From an uncultured Gammaproteobacteria bacterium (lineage in GTDB: Bacteria > Pseudomonadota > Gammaproteobacteria > HK1): a stretch of DNA of 64,000 nucleotides. Under the pieces are notes generated by a model. It was not told where the DNA came from. It saw only the letters and a list, made by a program, of their open reading frames with translations, and did no database searches. The DNA is taken from positions 3,649,001 through 3,713,000 of the forward strand of contig OY282353.1 of NCBI GenBank assembly GCA_958295465.1, read 5' to 3'. Positions 29,046-36,500 of this stretch are shown here, piece by piece. How positions within the stretch are numbered: position 1 is the stretch's first letter; each line of letters starts with the position of its first letter. The position numbers and the translations under genes are program-made.

Positions 29046-29408
29046 TCACGATTCGCGGAATATGCCCAGAACCGCCAGCAGGCTCTGTTCAACCTGCCGG
29101 ATTTCGTCTGCTGAAAGTTCCGTCAGAGGGCCGTCGCCAATCCTTGCGCGATCGAGCGTACGGGGTTGCTCCACGAGAACATGTGAATCCTCACGCAAAC
29201 CGTCGCGCGATCGGATTCTGACGCGGAGTGGTTCCGTCTCGGGACGGACGCCGGTAGTGAGTGGGAGGACGACCACCGTGCGCGACTGGGCCTCGCTCAA
29301 CCAGTCTCCCTGGATGATCAGCACCGGGCGGATCTTGCCGGCCTCGGCGCTACGACTGGGATTCAGGTTCGCGACCCACACTTGCCCTCTCTTGATTGGC
29401 CTCGTCAC
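29046..29408 (-). CDS. MazF/PemK-family endoribonuclease toxin
   Basis: 120 residues, full length. Starts MTRPIKRGQVWVANLNPSRS, then GKIRPVLIIQ and TVVVLPLTTG, the three conserved beta-strand blocks of the MazF/PemK barrel; LVEQPRTLDRARIG precedes the C-terminal helix. Such toxins cut mRNA at short motifs. ATG overlaps the antitoxin stop by 4 bp. Confidence 0.88.
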   Translation of the reverse strand: MTRPIKRGQVWVANLNPSRSAEAGKIRPVLIIQGDWLSEAQSRTVVVLPLTTGVRPETEPLRVRIRSRDGLREDSHVLVEQPRTLDRARIGDGPLTELSADEIRQVEQSLLAVLGIFRES

Positions 29409-29686
29409 TTCGAAACCCGTTTATCCGACGGATTCGGACGTTCGGTCAGGTCCAGGGCTTCATTGTCCAAGGGCAAGGCCTCGGCCGCGACCTCCAGCGC
29501 CTCGCCGGCATCCAGCACCCGAGCCGCCCGGGTCAGTCCGGCCAGGAAGCGCTCACGTTTTCGCCGGATCAGGAACTGCTCCAGGGCTTGGCGCACCAGA
29601 AAGGACTTCGGTTGGCCGGCGGACCTGGATTCCGCGTTCAGCCGGGCATCGAGCTCATCGGAAAGCCGAATGCTGAGCATCGTCAT
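29405..29686 (-). CDS. Ribbon-helix-helix antitoxin for the MazF/PemK toxin
   Basis: 93 residues from MTMLSIRLSDELDARL. The first ~45 residues are a ribbon-helix-helix DNA-binding domain (SIRLSDELDARLNAESRSAG, then KSFLVRQALEQFL), and the rest is an acidic, probably unstructured toxin-neutralising tail. It likely represses its own operon. The longer frame to 29740 is not needed for the domain. Confidence 0.82.
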   Translation of the reverse strand: MTMLSIRLSDELDARLNAESRSAGQPKSFLVRQALEQFLIRRKRERFLAGLTRAARVLDAGEALEVAAEALPLDNEALDLTERPNPSDKRVSK

Positions 29687-29899
29687 CGAAGTGCTTCTCG
29701 CATTGCTTATTGGAGTGTGAATCGTGGCACAAAATGTCATGCACCCGCCATCCCGCCTTGAGATTCATAGAAGGCGCCGTGGTAGCGGGTGAGGTGGGCG
29801 CGCGGTCGTGGAACGAGGGCGGCGAGTCGAGCGATGAAATCGAATGAGGGGGGCGCCGGCACCGTATCCGCCCGGCGTGCCGGGCCGCGGCGCGAGGGC
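29687..29899. other. Antitoxin upstream region
   Basis: Lower-GC 210 bp containing the presumed TA promoter (CAATAAGCAATG on the minus strand near 29700) and then the border of the duplicated reductase fragment. No gene seen. Confidence 0.35.
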
Positions 29900-30056
29900 T
29901 CAGCGCTGCGTCACCGGCTTCCACGGCCAGGGGTTCGCGCCGTTCCAGGGACGCACGTCGGCCTCCCCGCCGGTTTCCGGAAGCACCTCCGAGAACGGGA
30001 TCGCGTGGTCCAGGTGCCCGCCGAGCGCCTCGTAGTCGGCGAGCGCCAGCGTGAAG
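29900..30056 (-). pseudogene. Duplicated C-terminus of the 6-hydroxynicotinate-reductase-like gene
   Basis: Encodes FTLALADYEALGGHLDHA through NPWPWKPV, almost identical to the last 50 codons of the gene at 30927-32540, then ends after TQR. There is no start or Fe-S domain. It sits immediately behind the broken RES-like frame, so its arrival probably truncated that gene. Confidence 0.8.
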
Positions 30057-30104
30057 CTGGCGAACCAACGGGAGCGGAGGACATTTATCGGCCTGTCCAA
30101 TAAT

Positions 30105-30239
30105 CGGGGTCCACTTCTGTACGGCAATGGTGTCAAGCGGGCGGTCGCCGTGCTTGCGGTGGATCAGGCGATACATCCGCTCGACCCGGACTGCCCGAAG
30201 CCGCTTTCGGATGCGGGCCGGATCGTAGCCGGTGTTCAC
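30105..30239 (-). pseudogene. Possible truncated RES-type toxin
   Basis: From a GTG at 30239 overlapping the antitoxin stop by 4 bp, reads NTGYDPARIRKRLRAV then YRLIHRKHGDRPLDT. The YR-x2-H-x2-H opening and the position directly after a ParS/MbcA-like antitoxin suggest the start of a RES-domain toxin. All catalytic residues beyond the first strand are lost, and the frame runs into foreign sequence (IAVQKWTPIIG). Confidence 0.4.
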
Positions 30240-30883
30240 GCAAAGTCGCCCTGAACATCTCCTTCGACGGCGGCCGTCACCCGATCGATCTCTCCTCTGC
30301 GCAGCAAAGCGATCGGTTTTGCCCCGTCAAGAGAAGGGCGCGGGGTCGTCAGCCAGCCCCACGCCGCATGGCCGTCGTCGAAGTATGGAATGATCCTGTC
30401 GAGTCCTTTCAGCGGACGACCGTGTCGATCGAGCTGTGCGGCCGGGAACACATGTCCGCGTTTCGCTCCCTGCCACCCGATGATCCTGCCCCGCTTCAGC
30501 CAGTCGTGAACTGACTGACGGGTCTTGAGCCCGACCCGGGCGGCAAGCTCGTCCGAGGTCAACAGCTTTCCCTCCCCGCCAGGCCGGGTTCGCACCAGGA
30601 TCCGCCGATTGGCTTCCTTGGCGTCAACAACCACCGGCGCTTCCGCGTCCCCGATGATCTCGGCTTCCTGCTCGTCTTCGTCCCTTGCGGACTTCACGGA
30701 GAGTGAATCCGCCGCGACGGCCAAGGCCGACCGCACGGCATCCGGATGCGCCACCAATACAGCCACTGCGCGGGCGCTCAGGCCCTCGGCGGCGTCATGC
30801 ACCAAGGCTGTCAGTTCCCCGATGTTCCGGTTTTTCACGAGCATCACAATCTCCTCTCGCGATGGCGCACTCTCGTCGGGCAA
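30236..30883 (-). CDS. ParS/MbcA-like (Xre/RES type) antitoxin, apparently orphaned
   Basis: 215 residues, a plausible length for the family. A helix-turn-helix-like segment (DELAARVGLKTRQSVHDWLK) is followed by RGHVFPAAQLDRHGRPLKGL and the C-terminal toxin-binding DUF2384 domain (AAWGWLTTPRPSLDGAKPIA then LLRRGE). In this family the antitoxin neutralises a RES toxin that degrades NAD+. Here the partner downstream is broken, so the antitoxin may survive as an orphan regulator. An Ala-rich N-terminal helix region precedes the HTH. Confidence 0.72.
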   Translation of the reverse strand: MPDESAPSREEIVMLVKNRNIGELTALVHDAAEGLSARAVAVLVAHPDAVRSALAVAADSLSVKSARDEDEQEAEIIGDAEAPVVVDAKEANRRILVRTRPGGEGKLLTSDELAARVGLKTRQSVHDWLKRGRIIGWQGAKRGHVFPAAQLDRHGRPLKGLDRIIPYFDDGHAAWGWLTTPRPSLDGAKPIALLRRGEIDRVTAAVEGDVQGDFA

Positions 30884-30926
30884 GTCTTGTCTATTCAGTC
30901 TATTTCGTCAAGTACCAATCCATTCC

Positions 30927-32540
30927 TCACCGCCCCGCCACCGGCTTCCACGGCCAGGGGTTCGCGCCGTTCCAGGGTCGCACGTCGGCCTCCCCGCCGG
31001 TTTCCGGAAGCACCTCCGAGAACGGGATCGCGTGGTCCAGGTGCCCACCGAGCGCCTCGTAGTCGGCGAGCGCCAGCGTGAATTCGATCGGCGCCACGAT
31101 GGCCGGGGTCGGCACGTAGCCGAAGGCGTTGGCGGGCAGGCGGGTGACGTCGACCAGCACGGTGATGCCGCCCCCCGGCCAGACGTAGACCGGCGCGCCG
31201 CCCATGGTCACCCGCGCCGCCGAGGACTTGATGGAATCGGTCAGCCGGATGGGGTTCTCGGTGACCCCGGCCCGCAACGATCCACCCGCCCCGGCCATGA
31301 ACAGCACCGAGCACAGCGACGGCTCGCAGTTCTCCCCGATGCGCTCGACCACCCGGCGCACCGCATCCGGGACCGGCGCGGGCTGCAAGGTCTTCCGGTC
31401 CTCGTCGAGGAGGCAGTACAGGCTGTCCTCGCCGGTGGTGGTGGTCAGCAGCACCCGCATCCCCGGCCATGCCACCGCCGGGTCGATGCGCCGGATGATG
31501 GACAGCGGCTCGGTCACGTCCGTCCCGCCCCAGCCGGTGCCGGGGCGCGCCACCTGGAAGTAGCGGCCCGGTGTGGACTTGCGTCCCCGCACCCGGACGC
31601 CGGCCGGCGCCATGCCCAGACAGGCCCCGGCCTGGTGCTCGGTCAGCACCCCGGTGATGTGGTCGTCCACCACGATCACCTCGTCCACGTGCCCGTGCCA
31701 CTGCCGGGCGAACATGCCGATGGTCGCCGAGCCGCAGCCGGCCCTCATGCGCCGCTCCTCGACGCCGTTCACCAGCGGCGCGCGCCCGGCCTGCGCCACC
31801 ACCGTGGCCCCGCCGTCGATGGCCAGCTCCACCGCCTCGCGGTTGCACAGCGCGAGCAGCGTCTCGCAGGTGATCCGCCCGGCCTTGCGGGTGCCGCCGG
31901 TGAGCTGGTTCACCCCGCCGATGGCGAGCATCTGCGAGCCGTATTCGGCGGTGGTGACGTGCCCGACCGGCTCGCCCTCGGCGCGGATGGTGGCGCATTC
32001 GGGGCCGAGATGGCGGTCGGTGTCGATTTTCACCTTCGCGCCGCAGTAGGAGAAGATGCCCTCGGAGACTACGGTGACCGTGTCCACGCCTTCGTACTCG
32101 GCGGCGACGATGAACGGTGCCGGCTTGTAGTCGGGGTAGGTGGTGCCCGAGCCGATGCCGGTGACGAAGGTGCGGTCGCTGGTGAAGGCCCTGCCGTCCC
32201 AGTCGGCGATGGCCTCGCCCGCGAAGGGCACCACCGGGGCGCCCGCGTCGAGCGCCCGCTCGGTCAGCACCAGGGGATCGGTGCGCACCAGGCTGCCGTT
32301 CTCGTTGGCGTAGCGGTCGCAGGCGCCGAGCTTTCCGGGCTTGATGCGGCACAGGATGGGGCAGGCGTCGCAGCGCACGATCCCGGATTCCTCGCGGGCG
32401 CCGAACTTGCCGGTGCGGTCGGTGCGAGCGGTGGTCGGAGCGGAGCGGTCGGTGAGGCCAGTGGATGGGTTGGTGCCGGTGAGGCCGGGATCGCCGCGGT
32501 GGGTACGGCCGTCGCGTCCGGTCGCCGGGGTTTCAGCCAC
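30927..32540 (-). CDS. 6-hydroxynicotinate reductase-like Fe-S protein
   Basis: 537 residues from GTG 32540 (VAETPATGRDGR). A low-complexity Thr/Arg/Gly N-terminal tail (about 45 residues) precedes a cysteine cluster C-x2-C-x3-C-x9-C (CDACPILC, then GACDRY) that should bind [4Fe-4S]. The rest (TYPDYKPAPFIV, GIFSYCGAKVKIDTDRH, CGSATIGMFARQWHGHVDEV, FMAGAGGSLRAG, WPGGGITVLVDVTR) matches proteins annotated as 6-hydroxynicotinate reductase, the ferredoxin-dependent ring-reducing enzyme of Eubacterium barkeri. That function is by family only. The GTG lies inside a duplicated 3' scrap of the upstream molybdenum-hydroxylase gene, showing the two were once directly coupled. Confidence 0.75.
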   Translation of the reverse strand: MAETPATGRDGRTHRGDPGLTGTNPSTGLTDRSAPTTARTDRTGKFGAREESGIVRCDACPILCRIKPGKLGACDRYANENGSLVRTDPLVLTERALDAGAPVVPFAGEAIADWDGRAFTSDRTFVTGIGSGTTYPDYKPAPFIVAAEYEGVDTVTVVSEGIFSYCGAKVKIDTDRHLGPECATIRAEGEPVGHVTTAEYGSQMLAIGGVNQLTGGTRKAGRITCETLLALCNREAVELAIDGGATVVAQAGRAPLVNGVEERRMRAGCGSATIGMFARQWHGHVDEVIVVDDHITGVLTEHQAGACLGMAPAGVRVRGRKSTPGRYFQVARPGTGWGGTDVTEPLSIIRRIDPAVAWPGMRVLLTTTTGEDSLYCLLDEDRKTLQPAPVPDAVRRVVERIGENCEPSLCSVLFMAGAGGSLRAGVTENPIRLTDSIKSSAARVTMGGAPVYVWPGGGITVLVDVTRLPANAFGYVPTPAIVAPIEFTLALADYEALGGHLDHAIPFSEVLPETGGEADVRPWNGANPWPWKPVAGR

Positions 32541-32591
32541 GACGGCCTCCCGCTTCAAGGCCTTCGCGCACGCGGTGCGGAAGGATGAGTC
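32533..32591 (-). pseudogene. Duplicated 3' end of the molybdenum hydroxylase gene
   Basis: Encodes LILPHRVREGLEAGGRRG and a TGA, against LPILPHRVRAALEAGGRHG at the end of the intact gene (33550-33605). It overlaps the reductase GTG exactly as the intact copy overlaps a duplicate ATG. Confidence 0.75.
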
Positions 32592-32594
32592 GAT

Positions 32595-32912
32595 TCAAGA
32601 AGATTCATCCTCTCCATCATCGGTCAGCCGCAGTCTGCGTTCGCTACGCCATACCCGCACGACCCGCACGGCGTCCGGGTCGCGCCGATAGACGATCCTG
32701 AACGGAGGATGGATGAGTTCCCGGAGCGAAACTTGCCCGAATTCCGGTACGACGCGCCCGATGTCGGGGTGGGACGCGAGGTGCTCGATGCGCTCCATGA
32801 TTGCACGTGTCACACGAAGTCCCACACTTGGCACTCCTTCGCTGACATACCATTCCCGGATATCTGCGAGGTCGGCCAGTGCTGAGCCTGCAAAGCGGAT
32901 TCTTGCCGGCAC
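32595..32912 (-). CDS. ParE/RelE-superfamily toxin
   Basis: 105 residues. Starts MPARIRFAGSALADLADIRE; the helical hairpin (RAIMERIEHLASHPDIGRVV) and beta-sheet end (LRELIHPPFRIVYRRDPDAV then RVVRVWRSERR) match ParE/RelE. Either gyrase poisoning (ParE) or ribosome-dependent mRNA cleavage (RelE) is possible. It follows its antitoxin by 3 bp and sits between the two copies of a duplicated gene junction. Confidence 0.87.
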   Translation of the reverse strand: MPARIRFAGSALADLADIREWYVSEGVPSVGLRVTRAIMERIEHLASHPDIGRVVPEFGQVSLRELIHPPFRIVYRRDPDAVRVVRVWRSERRLRLTDDGEDESS

Positions 32913-32915
32913 GAC

Positions 32916-33191
32916 TTATTCGAGACCGAGCCGGGACTTGACCTCAGCCAGCGAGAATTCGCGACCTTCTTCGATATCGGACAACCCCGCGATGACCGCG
33001 CGCATGAAAGCGCGTTCGTCCTCGGCCGCCTCGAACTCCGTGACGGACTGCATGACCGCAACGCCACGCCCACGACTGGTGACCAGTACCGGGCGACGTG
33101 ATTCCGCAGCATGTTTCACGACGCGACCGGGATTGGTCTTCAGATCCGTCAGCGGAATAATGTCCTGGGAGAACTTCACGAGCATCGGCAT
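32916..33191 (-). CDS. Phd/YefM-family antitoxin
   Basis: 91 residues from MPMLVKFSQDIIPLTDLKTN. The Phd/YefM DNA-binding fold is evident (SQDIIPLTDLKTNPGRVVKH, then RPVLVTSRGRGVAVMQSVTEF), followed by a toxin-binding tail (DIEEGREFSLAEVKSRLGLE). Expected to repress the pair. The longer open frame to 33251 is unlikely to be used. Confidence 0.87.
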   Translation of the reverse strand: MPMLVKFSQDIIPLTDLKTNPGRVVKHAAESRRPVLVTSRGRGVAVMQSVTEFEAAEDERAFMRAVIAGLSDIEEGREFSLAEVKSRLGLE

Positions 33192-33317
33192 GGCCTCATG
33201 CAGAGTGTCGTCGATGGTGCGGAAAATAGGGGCTCTCTGATGGGCTGTCAATCGTGCTGTGAGCCGGAATCAAAAACCGCTCTTGCCGATAAGCGCCTTG
33301 GTTTCTGTCGTTCTGTC

Positions 33318-33345
33318 TGAACCGCCCCGGGTTTCCCGGAGAGTG
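33318..33345. mobile_element. IS3-family terminal inverted repeat
   Basis: TGAACCGCCCCGGGTTTCCC followed by GGAGAGTG lies 12 bp beyond the stop of an IS3-type transposase remnant on the minus strand, where the right end of such an element should be. A related solo copy lies at 15363. Confidence 0.45.
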
Positions 33346-33356
33346 ATTTGCTTGAG

Positions 33357-33557
33357 TCAAGTCGCGATGGTCGGCTCATGCAGTTGGTCGAAGTAGTACG
33401 CCTCCTTTTCCGCCGGAGGCAGGTATGCGATCGGCTCCAGGAGCCGGTGGTGGTTGTACCAGTGGGTCCAGTCGAGGGTGGCGAACTTGCCGGTGCAGTC
33501 GGTGCAGTCGGTGCAGTCGGTGCGGCCGGTGGGGCCGCTACGCGGGGTCTCAGCCAT
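33357..33557 (-). pseudogene. Chimera: 5' end of reductase gene fused to IS3 transposase tail
   Basis: ATG 33557 starts MAETPRSGPTGRTDCTDCTD and GKFA, a repeat-expanded duplicate of the reductase N-terminus (9-bp units GGTGCAGTC on the plus strand). It then switches to TLDWTHWYNHHRLLEPIAYL and PPAEKEAYY, the C-terminus of an IS3-family OrfB. The first 8 bp overlap the end of the molybdenum hydroxylase gene. The IS has replaced everything after reductase codon ~22. Confidence 0.78.
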
Positions 33558-36500
33558 GCCGGCCTCCTGCTTCGAGGGCCGCGCGCACACGGTGCGGCAG
33601 GATCGGCAGCCGGCGCAGGCGCACCCCGGTGGCGTGGTGGACCGCGTTGAGGATCGCGGGCGCGGTGGGGATCAGCGCGGGCTCGCCGATCCCCTTGGCG
33701 CCGTAGGGGCCGAGCGGCTCGGGGTCCTCGACGAGCAGGCATTCGATCTCCGGCACGTCGCCGATCGAGGGGAACAGGTAGTCGTGCAGGTTCTCGGTGC
33801 GCCCCGGCACGTACTCCTCCATCAGGGCGAGTCCGATCCCCTGAGCGATCCCGCCCTCGATCTGTCCTTCGACGAGCGTTGGGTTCACGGCGGCGCCGAC
33901 GTCGTGGGCGGCGACGATGCGGCGTAGCGCCACCGTGCCGAGCTCCGGATCCACCTCCACGCTGGCGATCTGCGCGGCGAAGCCGTAGGTCGCGTACGGG
34001 ATCCCCTGGCCGTTCTCGTCGAGGGGGGTGGTGGGCGGATCGAACACGCCCCGGCCTTCGAGAACGACGTCCTCGCCCTCGACGGCCGGCAAGCGCCCGA
34101 GTGCGACGGTATGTTCGACACCGTTCCCGCCGGTGATGCGCAACTCCCTGCCGTCGAGCCGGAGGCTCGCATCCGGCCCGGCGTTGACCAGGGCCAGGGC
34201 CTTCGCACGCAGGTCGGCGCCCGCGCGTTGGGCCGCGCGGCCGGAGACGAAGGTCTGGCGCGAGGCCGAAGACTTCCCCGCATCCTCGGTCAGATCGGTG
34301 TCCGAGACCACCATGTCGATCTGCTCGATGGGCAGGCCCAGGGCCTCGGCCATGATCTGGAGCATGACCGTGGATGAGCCCTGCCCGACGTCCTGCGCCC
34401 CGTTGTAGAACACCACCTGCCCGTCCCGGGAGAGCGTCACGCGCATCGAGGAGGGGTTCGACATCGAGGTGTTGCCGCAGCCGTACCACATGCACGCGAT
34501 GCCGACGCCGTGGCGCCGGTGCGGGCGGCGCGGACCGGCCGCGGTCGCGGTGGTGGTGGAGGCTGCGGCCGGTGTCGATGCAGACACGGAGGCGGAGGCG
34601 GCGGAGACCGAGGCCGGGGTCGATGCGGACATCGAGGTGGCGACGGAATCTGCGATCGGTGTCGATGCGGGCATTGAGGTGGAGGCGGAATCTGCGGTCG
34701 GTGTCGATGCGGGCATCGAGGTGGGGGCGGAATCTGCGGTCGGTGTCGATACGGGCATCGAGGTGGGGGCGGAATCTGCGGTCGGTGTCGATGCGGGCAT
34801 CGAGGTAGCGGTGGAATCTGCGGTCGGTGTCGATGCGGGCATCGAGGTGGCAACGGAATCTGCGGTCGGTGTCGATGCTGGCATTGAGGTGGCGGCGGAA
34901 TCTGCGATCGGTATCGATGCGGACACCGAGGTGGGGGCGGAAACCGCGGCCGATGCCGAGGCGTTGAACGCATCCGCCTCCCGGCGCAACGCCTCCCAGC
35001 GCGGGCGTAGCGCGTCGAGGCAGGCGACGAGCCCCGCGCTCGCCTCCAGCACCTGGCCGGTGGCGGTACGGTCTCCGGCCTGCAGCGCGTTGCGGCGCCG
35101 GAATTCGAGCGGATCGATCCCGCACGCGACCGCCAGCTCGTCGATCAGGGTCTCGTGCGCGATCGCGGCCTGGGGCACGCCGAAGCCGCGGAAAGCGCCC
35201 GCCGGCGGCGAATGCGTGAAGATCGCGCGCGCCTCCGCACGCACGTTCGGCACGCGGTACGGACCCATGCAGTGCACCGGGACCCGCCCGGCCACGGTGG
35301 GACCCCAGGAGGCGTAGGCCCCGGTGTCGAAGTCCCCGTCGAACTCGTATCCGAGCAGGCGCCCACCGGGCTCGGCCACCGCGCGGGCGCGAATGCGCGA
35401 AGGGTGCCGCTTGGTGGTGGCGGCCATCGACTCGGGGCGCGTGTAGGTGCAGCACACCGGCTTGTCCAGCAGCCACGCCGCCAGCGCCACCAGGGGCTGG
35501 ACGGACTGGTCGAGCTTGCCGCCGAAACCGCCCCCGCAGGCCGATGGGCGGATGCGCACCTGCCCGGGCGCGATGCCGAGCACGTTCGCCACCTCGTCCC
35601 GGTCCATGTAGGGGGTCTGCGTGCACGCCGTCACCTCGATGCGGCCGCCCTCGATCCGCCGCGCCCAGCCCGCCTCCGGCTCGATGTAGGCGTGCTCGAT
35701 AAAAGGGGTCTCGAACTCGCCGCTCGCCTCGATCAGGTCCCCGCTGGCCGGCGGGCCACCGACCAGCAGGCCGCCGGCTGACGGGCTGACGGCTGGCGAG
35801 GCCCTGCCTGGCGGATCGTCATCCGGCGAGCCGCTGCCCGGTGAACCGTCGCCAGGCGGGCCATTGCCCATTGAACCGCCGCCATCATCCGGCGGACCGT
35901 TGCCTGGGGAATCGCCACCTGGAGCATCGCTGCTCAGTGAACTGCCGCCACTTGGCGGACCGCTGCCGGGCGAACCGGCATCCGGCGAGCCGCTACCCGG
36001 TGAACCGCCACCTGGAGAATCGCTGTTCAGCGAACCTTCACTTTGCGGGCCGGCATCCGGCGAGCCGTCACCCGGCGGGCGACTGCCCGGTGAACTGCCT
36101 CCACCTGGCAGAGCGCTGCCAGGCGAACCGTCATTCGGCAAGCCCTTGCCCGGTGAGCCCCTGCCTGGCGGACCCCCACCCGGCGGCGGCACTTCCCCGG
36201 CGTGCACGCGCCCGCGGGCGAGCACGTTGTCCGGCCGGTCCGGGTTGACGGGCGGAGCGCCGACCGCGAGCGCGTCGCGCGGGTCGGAGACGGCCGGGAG
36301 AGGTTCCCATTGGATGGGAAGCCGATCGTCGGTCAGCCGGGCGAGGGTGTCCGCGTCGCCGACCAGCGCGAACATCGCCTCGCCGCGGTAGCGCACGATG
36401 CCGGGCGCGAGCACCGGCTGATCCTTGACCTCCGGGTAGATGCCGAACCCGTTGACGCCCGGGACGTCGGCGGCGGTGAGGATGCGGGCGAGTCCGGGAT

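Noticed and set aside
30525-32588. Plus-strand frame of 687 codons opposite the reductase gene
   Set aside because: Antisense shadow; the minus-strand protein has conserved motifs and a Fe-S cysteine pattern, the plus-strand one has none.
33470-33530. DNA-binding-site array (repeated GGTGCAGTC)
   Set aside because: The 9-bp units lie inside the duplicated reductase 5' coding end and match its repeat-rich N-terminal tail, so slippage is the simpler explanation.
33248-35626. Long minus-strand open frame of ~790 codons
   Set aside because: Shadow of the molybdenum hydroxylase gene in another frame; Arg/Ala/Gly-rich translation with no domain, as expected in GC-rich DNA.
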